Below, in pieces: positions 1 to 8,630 of a stretch of DNA of 64,000 bases. The stretch covers positions 1-64,000 of the forward strand of contig SCOI01000013.1 of assembly GCA_005503085.1 (NCBI GenBank), given 5' to 3'. Within the stretch, counting starts at the first letter, position 1; every line of letters starts with the position of its first letter. A program made the translations under genes and the position numbers. Origin of the DNA: Burkholderiales bacterium C2. Its GTDB lineage: Bacteria; Pseudomonadota; Gammaproteobacteria; Burkholderiales; Burkholderiaceae_C. Below the pieces are notes generated by a model. The model was not told where the DNA came from and ran no database searches. It worked only from the letters and a program-made list of their open reading frames with translations.

Positions 1-369
1 GGTCTCGGGGTGGGCCAGCACGCGGGCGGCGGCGATCAGGTCATTGCCGCCCACCGACAGCAGCACGCCGTCCCAGGCCGGCGCGTCGGCGCCGGTCAGC
101 AGCCGCACGAAATCGGGCTGGGCCTGCAGGTCGACCAGATGGGCCAGGCCCTCGCCCTGGCCGGCGCAGTTGACGGCCGCCGCCGGCTGCTTGAAGACCA
201 GTTCCTGCAGCAGATTGGCATGGGCATCCAGCTTGGCGGCGGCGTTCGAGAACCAGGAGTCCCCCTGCGCCAGCAAACGCCAGCGATAGCCGTCCAGGGT
301 GGGCGCCGGGTTCGACCGCAAGTCCCCCGGCGTGAAGCAGGCCAGATGATCCAAGAGCTGTTCTCCCAT
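1..369 (-). CDS. SGNH/GDSL-type hydrolase, N-terminal part (runs off window)
   Basis: The frame is open from an ATG at 369 down to the left edge, giving 123 codons; the C-terminus lies outside the window. Two signatures of the SGNH/GDSL esterase superfamily are visible. LAQGDSWF near residue 37 has the block I GDS with the nucleophilic Ser, and LLSVGGNDLIA near residue 113 has the block III GGND whose Asn helps form the oxyanion hole. The Asp/His block V would be in the missing part. There is no signal peptide, so a cytoplasmic enzyme is likely. The substrate cannot be told from this fragment, and no strong ribosome-binding site precedes the start. Confidence 0.7.
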   Translation of the reverse strand, partial: MGEQLLDHLACFTPGDLRSNPAPTLDGYRWRLLAQGDSWFSNAAAKLDAHANLLQELVFKQPAAAVNCAGQGEGLAHLVDLQAQPDFVRLLTGADAPAWDGVLLSVGGNDLIAAARVLAHPET

Positions 370-515
370 AGATAGTGTTGGTGCCGGCGCGCCGGGGCGA
401 CCCGCGTGCGCCCGCCGATTGGAAGGCCTAGGGCCGGCATTTCGCCATGCTATAAACCCTGGGCATTGTTGGCCGGCGGCGCACCGTCTAGCCAGCAATT
501 TGCAGAGTTTTCCCC

Positions 516-1445
516 GTGCTTTGGGCCAGGATGTTGCGGCCAGCCAACCGGGCTTGCCTACCCCTAGTCGCTTCTCTTGTCTTGGCCTACCTCGCGCTGA
601 TCTTCAATGCCCTGATCTGGGGGCTGTCCTGGTGGCCGTTCCGGCAGTTCCAGGCCGCCGGCCTGCACCCCTTGTGGGCCACGGTGACGCTCTATCTGAT
701 CTCGCTGGGCGTCATCAGCCTGAGCGCCGGCCGTGCCTGGCGCGAGTTCCTCGGCACCCCCTCGCTGTGGCTGATCATGCTGGCCGCCGGCGCCACCAAT
801 ACCGCCTTCAACTGGGGCGTGGCGCTGGGCGACGTGGTGCGGGTGGTGCTGCTGTTCTATCTGATGCCGCTGTGGGCCGTGCTGCTGGCGCGGCTGATCC
901 TGGGCGAACGGCTGAGTGGGCTGGCCCTGCTGCGCATGGCGCTGGCGCTGGGCGGGGCGGCCGTGGTGCTGGCGCCGGAGCAGGGCGGTTTCCCGCTGCC
1001 TTCGGGCCTGGCCGACTGGCTGGGCGTGCTGGGTGGCTTCACCTTCGCGCTGAACAATGTGATGCTCAAGCGCGAATCACACCGGGGCGCCCATGCCCGG
1101 GCGTTGGCCATGTTCAGCGGTGGCGTGCTGGTGGCCGGTTCGGCGGCGTTGCTGATGGGGGTCCAAGGCCTGGTGCCCTGGCCCAGCCTGCCGGGCTGGA
1201 TCTGGCTGCTGCCGCTGACCGGCATGGCCGTGCTGTTCTTCTTCTCGAATCTGGCGCTGCAGTACGGCGCCGGGCGTCTGCCGGCCAATGTGACGGCCAT
1301 CGTGATGCTGGTCGAGGTGCCGGCGGCGGCCATCTCGGCGCTCTGGCTGGGCGGCGGCAGCCTGGACCTGAAGACCGCCATCGGCGGTGCCTGCATCGTC
1401 GCGGCCGCCGTGCTGGCGGCGCTTGAGCGCAACGGGGGCCATTGA
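516..1445 (+). CDS. EamA/DMT-family inner-membrane permease
   Basis: The 309-residue protein is almost entirely hydrophobic, with about ten membrane spans arranged as two five-helix halves. This is the layout of EamA (DUF6) drug/metabolite transporters such as RhaT and YdcZ relatives. Typical EamA sequence is visible in the first half (FNALIWGLSWWPFRQFQ near residue 30) and at the end of the second (TAIVMLVEVPAAAISALWLG near residue 265). I chose the GTG at 516; an ATG at 531 is equally possible. The substrate is unknown; family members export amino acids, metabolites or drugs. The gene ends about 35 bp before the glutathione peroxidase, so the two may be co-transcribed. Confidence 0.85.
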   Translation: MLWARMLRPANRACLPLVASLVLAYLALIFNALIWGLSWWPFRQFQAAGLHPLWATVTLYLISLGVISLSAGRAWREFLGTPSLWLIMLAAGATNTAFNWGVALGDVVRVVLLFYLMPLWAVLLARLILGERLSGLALLRMALALGGAAVVLAPEQGGFPLPSGLADWLGVLGGFTFALNNVMLKRESHRGAHARALAMFSGGVLVAGSAALLMGVQGLVPWPSLPGWIWLLPLTGMAVLFFFSNLALQYGAGRLPANVTAIVMLVEVPAAAISALWLGGGSLDLKTAIGGACIVAAAVLAALERNGGH

Positions 1446-1479
1446 GCTAGCATCGCTTCCCAATCAGAGGAGCGCTGCC

Positions 1480-1968
1480 ATGAGCCAGACCGTCTACGAC
1501 TTCCAGGCCCTGTCCATCAAGGGCGAACCGGCCGACTTGGCCAGCCAGCGCGGCAAGGTGCTGCTGATCGTCAACACCGCCAGCGCCTGCGGCTTCACGC
1601 CGCAGTTCGCCGGGCTGGAGCGGCTCTGGGAAGACTATGCGGCACGCGGCCTGGTCGTGGTCGGCTTTCCCAGCAACGAGTTCGGCGGCCAGGATCCCGG
1701 CAGCAACGAGGAAATCGCCTCCTTCTGCGAGCTGAACTACGGCGTCAGCTTCCCGATGATGGCCAAGATCAAGGTCAATGGCGCCGAGGCCCATCCGCTG
1801 TGGAAATGGCTGAAGGGCGAGAAGCCCGGCATCCTCGGCACCGAAGCGATCAAATGGAACTTCACCAAGTTCCTGGTCGGCCGCGACGGCCAGGTGATTA
1901 AGCGCTATGCGCCCAATGACGCGCCCGAGAAGCTGCGCGAGGACATCGAGGCAGCGCTCAAGATCTGA
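1480..1968 (+). CDS. Glutathione peroxidase (Cys-type)
   Basis: The 162-residue protein has the full length and motifs of the bacterial GPx/BtuE family, which reduces hydroperoxides using thioredoxin or glutathione. The peroxidatic Cys37 lies in NTASACGFT, the tetrad Gln in EFGGQDPGS, and the Trp/Asn pair in KWNFTKFLV. It is a cysteine rather than a selenocysteine enzyme. The start at 1480 is set by CAGAGGAGCG about 10 bp upstream and by the family N-terminus; the frame stays open further upstream, but that part overlaps the EamA gene. The stop codon overlaps the end of the convergent regulator gene by 11 bp. Confidence 0.93.
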   Translation: MSQTVYDFQALSIKGEPADLASQRGKVLLIVNTASACGFTPQFAGLERLWEDYAARGLVVVGFPSNEFGGQDPGSNEEIASFCELNYGVSFPMMAKIKVNGAEAHPLWKWLKGEKPGILGTEAIKWNFTKFLVGRDGQVIKRYAPNDAPEKLREDIEAALKI

Positions 1969-2620
1969 GCCACAGGCGCCGGTAGCCGCTGCGCAGCCGC
2001 CCCTGGACCACCGCCTCGCGCAGCAGCGTGTTGACGGTCTGGCGCGACAGACTGGCCAGTGCGGCCAGATCGGCCTGGGTGGCAGCGATGGCCTGCCAGC
2101 CTTCAGCATCGGGCGGGCCGTCGGCGCGTTCGCGCGCCAGCTGGGCCAGGGCCAGGCCGAAGCGCTCGGCAGCACTGCGGTGGCGCGAGGCTTCCAGCAG
2201 GCCCAGGGTGCCGGCATAGCGCTGGGCGAACTCGCTGAGCAGGGCGCGGGCAAAACCCGGCACCTCATCCATCAGGAACTGGTAGGCCTGCGGGCCGAAC
2301 ACCCACAGCCGGCTGGGCCGGCGCGCCAGCGCCTCGTAGGCCGAGGGCCGGCCGGTGGCGAAGGCGGCGAGGCCGAAGAGCTGGGGCGGCTGCACATGTT
2401 CCAGCACCGAGATCGTGCCGTCGGCCGCGGTGAAGCGGGTCTCGATCTCGCCCTCGGCCAGGCCATAGAAGGCGGCGGTCGACTGGCCCTGGACGAACAG
2501 GCTGCGGCCGCGCGCCAGCCTGCGCTCCGTGGCCAGGCTGTTCAGTCTTGAGCACTGGAGGGCGCTCAGCGTCAGCGCCGAGAAGTTGGCACGCAGCAGG
2601 GCCGGCAGATCGTCTGACAT
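1958..2620 (-). CDS. Crp/Fnr-family transcriptional regulator
   Basis: The 220-residue protein has a cyclic-nucleotide-binding-like beta-roll (about residues 20-120, FVQGQSTAAFYGLAEGEIE), a long dimerisation helix and a C-terminal winged helix. The recognition helix is seen in LASLSRQTVNTLLREAVVQG, close to the Crp consensus. The residues that bind cAMP in Crp are not obvious, and there is no FNR-type cysteine cluster, so the effector is unknown. It diverges from the DUF2332 gene with only 57 bp between starts, so it may control that gene as well as itself. The start at 2620 is the ATG matching the usual family length. Confidence 0.88.
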   Translation of the reverse strand: MSDDLPALLRANFSALTLSALQCSRLNSLATERRLARGRSLFVQGQSTAAFYGLAEGEIETRFTAADGTISVLEHVQPPQLFGLAAFATGRPSAYEALARRPSRLWVFGPQAYQFLMDEVPGFARALLSEFAQRYAGTLGLLEASRHRSAAERFGLALAQLARERADGPPDAEGWQAIAATQADLAALASLSRQTVNTLLREAVVQGRLRSGYRRLWLRS

Positions 2621-2677
2621 GGCCGCATTGTCGGGTACCCGACATTCATCGCGGCGGCCCGGCCTTAGGCTTGCGTC

Positions 2678-3778
2678 ATGAATGAAGACATCCCGACACT
2701 GGATCAATGGGCGGCTCAATACCGCCATTTCGCCGAGGTCGAATGCCCGCAGGACCCGCTCTATGTGGCGATCTGTACGGCGGTGGCCGATTCGCCCGAG
2801 CTGCTGGCCCTGATGGCCGAGGCGCCGGCCACGCAGCGCCGGCCCAATCTGCTGCTGGCGGCGCTGCACGAACGGATTCTCTCTGGCGCGGACCATGGGC
2901 TGGCCGCCTACTACCCCAGCGTCGGCGGCACCCGCCTGCCCGATGCCGAGCTGCCGGACTTGCTGCTGGACTTCGTGCGCCGGCAGCGGTCGGCGCTGAT
3001 CGCGCAGCTGCGCTCGCGCAGCACCCAGACCAACGAGATCGGCCGCTGCGCGGTGCTGTGGCCGGCGCTGCAGCACATCAGCGCGCTGAGCGGCCGGCAA
3101 GACCTGGCCCTGCTGGACTTCGGCTGCAGCGCCGGGCTGAATCTGGGCGTCGACGCCTACCGCTATGACTACGGCGGCTTTGCGCTCGGTGCGCCGGCGG
3201 CCGCCGAGCGGCCGACCATCGGCTGCGACTGGCTTGGTGACGCCGCGCCACCGGCGCCCGAGCCCTGGCGGCTGCACAGCCGGTTGGGCCTGGACCCGGC
3301 GCCCATCGAGGTGCAGGACGAGGCCGCAGTGCGCTGGCTGCGCGCCTGCCTGTGGCCGCATGACCGCGAGCGCGCGCGCCGGCTCGATCAGGCGCTGGCA
3401 CTGGCCCGGGCGGCCGCCCATCCGCTGCGCCGGGCCGAGGACTGCCTGGCCGAGATCGAGCCCTGGCTGGACGGCCTGCCGAGCGGCGTGCAGCCGGTGT
3501 TGTTCAACAGCTGGGTGCTGGCCTATCTCGAGCCTCGGGCGCTGGCCCGGCATCGCGCCCAGGTCGAGCGCCTGTTGCGCGAGCGCGGCTTGATCTGGCT
3601 CAGCGCCGAGGCCGCCGCGCTGCGCCCGCCGGCGCTGGCGCTGCCGGCGGCTTGCGGGGCGGGCGACACCTTGTGGACCCTGCAATGGGCCGCCGGGGTC
3701 CTGTGCCAGGCGGCGCTGGCCTGTTCGCATCCGCACGGTCGCTGGCTGCGCTGGCTGGCCCCACCGATTCGCGGGTGA
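2678..3778 (+). CDS. DUF2332 family protein
   Basis: This 366-residue protein matches the DUF2332 family by its N-terminal QWAAQYRHFAEVECPQDPLYV region, the TQTNEIGRC motif and the LLDFGCSAGLNLGVD segment near residue 150. The last of these resembles a methyltransferase motif I, so a SAM-binding Rossmann-like fold is likely, though the family has no established function that I know of. The protein looks soluble with no signal sequence. It is transcribed divergently from the Crp-type regulator across a 57-bp gap that must carry both promoters, which suggests regulation by that neighbour. No convincing ribosome-binding site precedes the ATG. Confidence 0.82.
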   Translation: MNEDIPTLDQWAAQYRHFAEVECPQDPLYVAICTAVADSPELLALMAEAPATQRRPNLLLAALHERILSGADHGLAAYYPSVGGTRLPDAELPDLLLDFVRRQRSALIAQLRSRSTQTNEIGRCAVLWPALQHISALSGRQDLALLDFGCSAGLNLGVDAYRYDYGGFALGAPAAAERPTIGCDWLGDAAPPAPEPWRLHSRLGLDPAPIEVQDEAAVRWLRACLWPHDRERARRLDQALALARAAAHPLRRAEDCLAEIEPWLDGLPSGVQPVLFNSWVLAYLEPRALARHRAQVERLLRERGLIWLSAEAAALRPPALALPAACGAGDTLWTLQWAAGVLCQAALACSHPHGRWLRWLAPPIRG

Positions 3779-3862
3779 CCCTGTAAGAGTTGTCAGTGGC
3801 GCGCGCCGGCAAAGCAGACTTCGGCCTGTATGCTGGATCTTCAGGGAGATCCACCCGCCACG

Positions 3863-4606
3863 ATGCGAGTCCGCCGTCACTGTTGTCTGCTGTTGAGTGC
3901 GCTGTTCTTGCTGCCGGCCTTGCAGGCCCAGCCGGTGCTGCTGCGTGTGGTGGGCAGCGCCGATCCGCCGTTCCGCATCTTTGCCGAGAGTGGGGCGACC
4001 GGGCTTTACTACGATCTGATGAACGAGGCGGCGCGCCGCCTGGGCTGGCGTGTCAGCTATGCCGAGGTGCCGTCCGCTCGGGCCTTCAAGCTGATGGAGC
4101 AGGGCGAGGCCGATCTGATGCTGGGCCCGCTGCGCACGCCGGAGCGCGAGCTCTTTCTCAGCTACACCCGCGTCGTGCTGCCCAGCGAGGACAAGGCCTT
4201 CTACACCCGGCCCGATGCCGCGCCGGTGCGCAGCCTGGACGATCTGGGCGGCCGCAGCATTGCCGTGCATCGCGGCAAGCGCTACGGCCGCGCCTTCGAT
4301 GCCGATACCCGCTTGCAGCGCCAGGAGGTCAATGACTACCGGGCGGCGCTGGAGATGGTGGCGCGCGGCCGGCTCGACATTGCGGTGGCGCCGGAGCGCG
4401 AGGGCGATCTGCTGCTGCGCGAAACCGGGCTGGGCCTGATCAAGCAGCCCTGGCTGCTGGCCGGCGAGCCGTCCCATGTGGTGCTGGCGCGGGCCTCGCC
4501 CTGGCTGGCCCGCCAGGCCGAACTGGAGCGCGCCTTCCTGGCGATGCGCGAGGACGGCGCCTGGCGCCGCATCCTGGAGCGCTACGGCCTGCGCGCCGGC
4601 CCATAA
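3863..4606 (+). CDS. Periplasmic binding protein, SBP_bac_3 type (orphan)
   Basis: The 247-residue product begins with a clear Sec signal (MRVRRHCC, hydrophobic core, cleavage after LQAQP). The rest is a two-lobed family 3 solute-binding fold: VVGSADPPFRIF at the mature start, GEADLMLGPLRTPER in lobe 1, and DLGGRSIAVHRGKRYG opening lobe 2. Related proteins bind amino acids or similar small polar ligands. No ABC permease or ATPase gene is adjacent, so it may be an orphan sensor-like binding protein, as is common in Burkholderiales. An in-frame ATG at 3830 is possible, but the start at 3863 gives the normal signal peptide. The aminotransferase gene follows after 30 bp. Confidence 0.82.
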   Translation: MRVRRHCCLLLSALFLLPALQAQPVLLRVVGSADPPFRIFAESGATGLYYDLMNEAARRLGWRVSYAEVPSARAFKLMEQGEADLMLGPLRTPERELFLSYTRVVLPSEDKAFYTRPDAAPVRSLDDLGGRSIAVHRGKRYGRAFDADTRLQRQEVNDYRAALEMVARGRLDIAVAPEREGDLLLRETGLGLIKQPWLLAGEPSHVVLARASPWLARQAELERAFLAMREDGAWRRILERYGLRAGP

Positions 4607-4636
4607 TGCCGGCTGTCCCGATTGGAGTTGCACACC

Positions 4637-5824
4637 ATGTTCAAGCACGTCGACGCCTACGCAGGCGACCCCATCCTGAGCCTCAACGAAGCCTTCCAGA
4701 AGGACGAGCGCGCGGGCAAGATCAATCTGTCGATCGGCATCTATTTCGATGACGACGGCCGCATCCCGATGCTGGACTCGGTGCGCCGCGCCGAGCTGGC
4801 CGTGGTGGCCGAGGCCGGGGCCCGGCCCTATCTGCCGATGGAGGGCGCGGCCAATTTCCGCAGCGCGGTGCAGGCCCTGCTGTTCGGCGAGCACCATCCG
4901 GTGCGCGCACGCACGGTGACGATCCAGAGCGTGGGCTCCAGCGGCGGCCTGAAGGTCGGCGCCGATTTCATCAAGCGCTACTTCCCCGACAGCGCCATCT
5001 ATGTCTCCGATCCGACCTGGGACAACCACCGCGCGGTGTTCGAAGGCTCCGGCATAGCGGTCAAGACCTATCCCTATTACGACGCCAAGACCGGCGGCGT
5101 GCGCTTCGCCGAAATGCTCGAAGCCATCCGCGCCCTGCCCAAACACAGTGTCGTGCTGCTGCACGCCTGCTGCCACAACCCGACCGGCGTGGACCTGACC
5201 CCCTTCCAGTGGGACGAGCTGATCCCGGTGCTGGCCGAGCGCGAGCTGCTGCCCTTCCTGGACCTGGCCTACCAGGGCTATGGCGAGGGCATCGAGGAAG
5301 ACGCCTTCGCGATCCGCGCGATGGCCGACGCCGGCCTGTCCTTCTTCGTCGCCAACAGCTTCTCCAAGAGCATGAGCTTGTATGGCGAGCGCTGCGGCGC
5401 GCTGAGCGTGGTCTGCCCCGACGCGGCCCAGGCCGTCAACGTGCTGGGCCAGCTGAAATTCATGATACGTCGCAACTATTCGAACCCGCCGCTGCACGGC
5501 GGCCAGATCGTGGCCCGCGTGCTCAGCGATGCGACGCTGCGGGCGCTGTGGGAGGGCGAGGTGGCCGAGATGCGCCAGCGCATCATGGCGATGCGCAACA
5601 GCCTGTTCGAGGTGCTCAGCGCCAAGCAGCCGGGCCGCAATTTCGACTACTTCCTGACCCAGCGCGGCATGTTCAGCTACACCGGCCTGTCGGCCGAGCA
5701 GGTGGACCGGCTGAAGAACGAGTTCGCCGTCTATCTGGTGCGTTCGGGCCGCATGTGCGTGGCCGGGCTCAACAGCAAGAATGTCGAGGCCACGGCCGTG
5801 GCGATGGCCGCGGTGCTCGGCTGA
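4637..5824 (+). CDS. Aromatic/aspartate aminotransferase (class I, PLP)
   Basis: The 395-residue protein is a fold-type I PLP enzyme of the AspC/TyrB subgroup. It has the conserved N-terminal region DPILSLNEAFQKD and INLSIGIYFDDDG, the CCHNPTGVDLT motif, and the PLP lysine Lys244 in NSFSKSMSLYGERCG. It should transfer amino groups between aspartate or aromatic amino acids and 2-oxo acids. The start at 4637 is favoured by GGAG about 10 bp upstream and by the family N-terminus MFKHVDAYAGDP; an in-frame ATG at 4622 adds five residues. It lies just upstream of dadA, so the neighbourhood is amino-acid catabolism. Confidence 0.93.
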   Translation: MFKHVDAYAGDPILSLNEAFQKDERAGKINLSIGIYFDDDGRIPMLDSVRRAELAVVAEAGARPYLPMEGAANFRSAVQALLFGEHHPVRARTVTIQSVGSSGGLKVGADFIKRYFPDSAIYVSDPTWDNHRAVFEGSGIAVKTYPYYDAKTGGVRFAEMLEAIRALPKHSVVLLHACCHNPTGVDLTPFQWDELIPVLAERELLPFLDLAYQGYGEGIEEDAFAIRAMADAGLSFFVANSFSKSMSLYGERCGALSVVCPDAAQAVNVLGQLKFMIRRNYSNPPLHGGQIVARVLSDATLRALWEGEVAEMRQRIMAMRNSLFEVLSAKQPGRNFDYFLTQRGMFSYTGLSAEQVDRLKNEFAVYLVRSGRMCVAGLNSKNVEATAVAMAAVLG

Positions 5825-5923
5825 GGCCACATGCGGCCAGGTTATAGGCGGCGCTCGCGCTTTCATTGGTCCTGAGCCCGGCTTGTCCTTACTCTGCCGG
5901 CAGATCAGTGTCCAAGAGTCGGG

Positions 5924-7183
5924 ATGAGTCAATATATTGTGGTGATCGGGGGCGGGGTGGTCGGCTTGACGACCGCCTGGGCCCTGGCCGAGCGCGGCCA
6001 TAAGGTCACACTGCTGGAGCGCGAAGCCGCGCTGGCCTCAGGGGCCAGCCGCGCCAACGGTGGCCAGCTCAGCTACCGCTATGTCTCGCCGCTGGCCGAT
6101 GAGGGCGTGCCGCTGAAGGCGCTGCGCTGGCTGCTCGATGCCGACGGGCCGCTGCGCTTCAAGCCCGAGCTGCGCTGGCATCAATGGGCCTGGATGCTGC
6201 AGTTCCTGCGCGCCTGCCGCGGCCCGGTGAACCGCCGCACGACGGCGCGACTGCTGGAGCTCGGCGCGCTGAGCCAGGCCGCGTTCGCCGAGCTGCATCG
6301 CAGCGCCCGGCTCGACGCCGACGACATCGCGCTGCGTGCGCCCGGAAAGCTGGTGGTCTACCGCAAGCCCGATGAGTTCGCACGTGTGGCCGCGCGCGCG
6401 CGCGCCCATTGCGACGCGGCCGAGCGGGCACTGAGCCACGAGGAATGTGTGGCGCTGGAGCCGGCGCTGGCCGACGGCGATGCCCAGCTGGCCGGTGGCA
6501 TCTTCACCGAGGGCGAGGCCGTGGCCGACTGCCACCGGCTGTGCCTGCAGCTGGCCGAGCGCCTGGCTCGGCATGGCCAGTTCCAAGGTGTCGTGCGGGC
6601 GCAGGCCCAGGGCTTTGTGCTCTCGCAGGGCCGGGCGGTGGCGCTGCAGACCGATGCCGGCGAGCTGCCGGCCGATGCCTTTGTGCTGGCCGCCGGCCTG
6701 CACAGCCGCGGCCTGGGCAAGAGCGCCGGCCTGAATCTGCCGATCTATCCGCTGAAGGGCTACAGCCTGACCGCGCCCATACGCGGCCAGCATCGCCCGC
6801 CCGAGGTCAGCGTGACCGATTTCGAGCGCAAGGTGCTGTACGCCCGCATCGGTGAGCAGCTGCGCGTGGCGGCCATGGTGGACCTGGTCGGCAACGATGC
6901 CCGTATCGATCCGCAGCGCATCGCCTCTTTGCAGCGCGCGGTGCGGGCAATGTTCCCGCAGGCGGCCGACTACGAGGCCGCCAGCACCTGGGCCGGTCTG
7001 CGCCCGGCCACGCCCAGCGGCGCGCCCATCCTGGGCGCCTGCCCGGTGCGCAATCTCTGGCTCAATGTCGGCCATGGCGCTTTGGGCTTCACCTTTTCCT
7101 TCGGCTCGGCCCAGATCCTGGCCGAGCTGATCTCCGGCCGGCCCAGCCCGATCGCGCTGGACGGCCTGCGGCTGCCGGCATGA
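5924..7183 (+). CDS. dadA: D-amino-acid dehydrogenase DadA
   Basis: This 419-residue flavoprotein starts with the FAD Rossmann motif VVIGGGVVGLTTAWALAERGH and a following LLERE acidic strand end. It continues with SGASRANGGQLSYRYVSPLAD, a signature of DadA-type D-amino-acid dehydrogenases, and ends with GLRPATPSGAPILG and the C-terminal flavin motif WLNVGHGALGFTFSFGSA. DadA oxidises D-alanine and other D-amino acids to 2-oxo acids and ammonia, passing electrons to the quinone pool at the inner membrane. Its stop codon overlaps the start of ldcA (ATGA), so the two are translationally coupled. The pairing suggests that D-Ala released from murein tetrapeptides by LdcA is consumed by DadA. Confidence 0.93.
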   Translation: MSQYIVVIGGGVVGLTTAWALAERGHKVTLLEREAALASGASRANGGQLSYRYVSPLADEGVPLKALRWLLDADGPLRFKPELRWHQWAWMLQFLRACRGPVNRRTTARLLELGALSQAAFAELHRSARLDADDIALRAPGKLVVYRKPDEFARVAARARAHCDAAERALSHEECVALEPALADGDAQLAGGIFTEGEAVADCHRLCLQLAERLARHGQFQGVVRAQAQGFVLSQGRAVALQTDAGELPADAFVLAAGLHSRGLGKSAGLNLPIYPLKGYSLTAPIRGQHRPPEVSVTDFERKVLYARIGEQLRVAAMVDLVGNDARIDPQRIASLQRAVRAMFPQAADYEAASTWAGLRPATPSGAPILGACPVRNLWLNVGHGALGFTFSFGSAQILAELISGRPSPIALDGLRLPA

Positions 7184-8079
7184 GCGCGCGGCTGATCCCC
7201 GCGCTGCCTTTCGGCGCGACGCTGGGCCTGATCGCGCCGGCCGGTCCGCCCGCGCCGGGCAGCCTGGAGCGGGTGCCGGCCTTGCTGGCCGCCCATGGCT
7301 TCAAGGCCAAGCTGTTCCCCGGCTGCGCCGGCCCTATGCATCTGGACTACCTGGCCGCCAGCGACGCGCAGCGCCTGGCCGATCTGCACGCCGCCTTCGC
7401 CGACCCCGAGGTCGACGCGGTGCTGGCGCTGCGCGGTGGCTATGGCTGCGCGCGGCTGCTGGAACACATCGACACCGACCTGCTGCGCCGTCACCCCAAG
7501 CTGCTGATCGGCTTCAGCGACATCACCGCGCTGCACGCGCTGCGCGACGGCCTGGGGCTGCTGGGTCTGCATGCGCCGATGCCGGCCTCCAACCTGCTCG
7601 ACGCCGACGCGAGCACCGACGCCCATGCCTTGTTCAGCCTGCTGCATCGGGGTTTGAGCGCCGGCGAGCAGATCGCACCGGCCCTGCCGGCCCACAGCCT
7701 GAACCAGGGTGAGCGTGCGGCGGGCCGCCTGATCGGCGGCAATCTGGCGGTCTTCGCGGCCCTGCTCGGCACGCCCTGGGCGCCGCGCGCCGAGGGCGCG
7801 ATCCTGTTCATCGAAGATGTCGGCGAGGCGCCGTACCGGGTCGACCGTCTGCTGGTGCAGCTGCGCCAGTCGGGTGTGCTCGACGCGGCGGCCGGCTTCC
7901 TGATCGGCAGCTTCAGCGATGCCGAATCGCCCGACGCGGTGCTGGCCGATCTGCTGAGCCCGCTGGGCAAACCGATGCTGGCCGGCTGGCCCTCGGGCCA
8001 TTGCCGCCCGCATATCGCCTTGCCGCTGGGCTTGCAGGTCGAGATGGATGTCGCGGCGGGCTGTCTGACCCTGCTCTGA
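7180..8079 (+). CDS. ldcA: LD-carboxypeptidase LdcA (peptidase S66), cytoplasmic
   Basis: The 299-residue protein is a full-length S66 serine peptidase. The nucleophile is Ser113 in LIGFSDITAL, the Glu lies in LFIEDVGEAPYRVDR and the His in SGHCRPHIALPLG. The family motif LALRGGYGCARLL precedes the Ser. LdcA removes the terminal D-alanine from the cytoplasmic murein tetrapeptide, which lets the tripeptide be re-used. There is no signal peptide, consistent with a recycling role in the cytoplasm. The start overlaps the dadA stop by 4 bp, a tight functional pairing. A second, exported S66 enzyme is encoded at 17851-18894. Confidence 0.93.
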   Translation: MSARLIPALPFGATLGLIAPAGPPAPGSLERVPALLAAHGFKAKLFPGCAGPMHLDYLAASDAQRLADLHAAFADPEVDAVLALRGGYGCARLLEHIDTDLLRRHPKLLIGFSDITALHALRDGLGLLGLHAPMPASNLLDADASTDAHALFSLLHRGLSAGEQIAPALPAHSLNQGERAAGRLIGGNLAVFAALLGTPWAPRAEGAILFIEDVGEAPYRVDRLLVQLRQSGVLDAAAGFLIGSFSDAESPDAVLADLLSPLGKPMLAGWPSGHCRPHIALPLGLQVEMDVAAGCLTLL

Positions 8080-8171
8080 GCGGGCCGCGCGCTACGCTGT
8101 TCTGGGGATGGCGGGCGATCGCCCGGCCGCAAGAATGGCAGCCTTGTCCCATTGATGTCCGGGAGATCGCC

Positions 8172-8558
8172 ATGCTGCCCCACCATCCCACACGCGCGCT
8201 CGGACTGGCCGCAGCGCTGTTCGCCCCGCTATTTGCGCCGGTCTGCTGGGCCCAGGACGGGCTGCTGACGCCGCAGGAGATCCAGCAAACCCTGGTCGGC
8301 AAGAAGCACCGCTCGACCATCAAGGCCAGCGGCGTGGTCACCCAGTGGGAGATGCGCGCCGACGGCACCATGCAGCTCTTCTATCCGGGCGGCAATGACA
8401 GCGGCACCTGGCGCCTCGACGACAAGGGCTACTGCACGATCTGGCGCAAGATGCGCGAGGGCAAGGAAGGCTGCTTCACCGTGCGCCGCCAGGGCGACCA
8501 GCTCGAGATCCTCAATGCCGAGGGCGTGGTGGGCTCGACGATCAGCTTGGCGAACTGA
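8172..8558 (+). CDS. Small secreted protein of unknown function
   Basis: The 128-residue protein has a Sec signal (MLPHHPTRALGLAAALFAP, cleavage likely after CWAQ) followed by a small beta-rich domain. Visible elements are TPQEIQQTLVGKKH, RADGTMQLFYPGG, GTWRLDDKGYCTIW and GCFTVRRQGDQLEI. Two cysteines in the mature part (YCTIW and GCFTV) could form a disulfide. The alternation of a short helix with G-T-W and C-containing strands resembles DUF995-like secreted proteins, but I cannot assign it firmly. GGGAG lies a few bases upstream of the chosen ATG. It is followed by a hairpin shared with the convergent TonB receptor. Confidence 0.65.
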   Translation: MLPHHPTRALGLAAALFAPLFAPVCWAQDGLLTPQEIQQTLVGKKHRSTIKASGVVTQWEMRADGTMQLFYPGGNDSGTWRLDDKGYCTIWRKMREGKEGCFTVRRQGDQLEILNAEGVVGSTISLAN

Positions 8559-8562
8559 GGGC

Positions 8563-8595
8563 AAAAAAGCCCTCACCGCTTGCGCCGTGAGGGCT
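8563..8595 (-). terminator. Rho-independent terminator of TonB receptor 1
   Basis: The stem AGCCCTCAC/GTGAGGGCT (8568-8576 with 8587-8595) encloses a 10-nt loop. Read on the minus strand it is followed directly by six T residues (8563-8568). It therefore terminates the leftward TonB receptor transcript 36 bp after its stop. On the plus strand it lacks a T-run, so it is at best a weak terminator for the small secreted protein gene. Confidence 0.85.
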
Positions 8596-8630
8596 TCTCG
8601 CCCGATGCCCGGCCGCTGCCGGGCCCGTGA

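Noticed and set aside
1958-6001. A 1347-codon minus-strand frame spanning several genes
   Set aside because: Only its last 220 codons (from 2620) match a family (Crp/Fnr). The rest is antisense to the DUF2332, binding-protein and aminotransferase genes.
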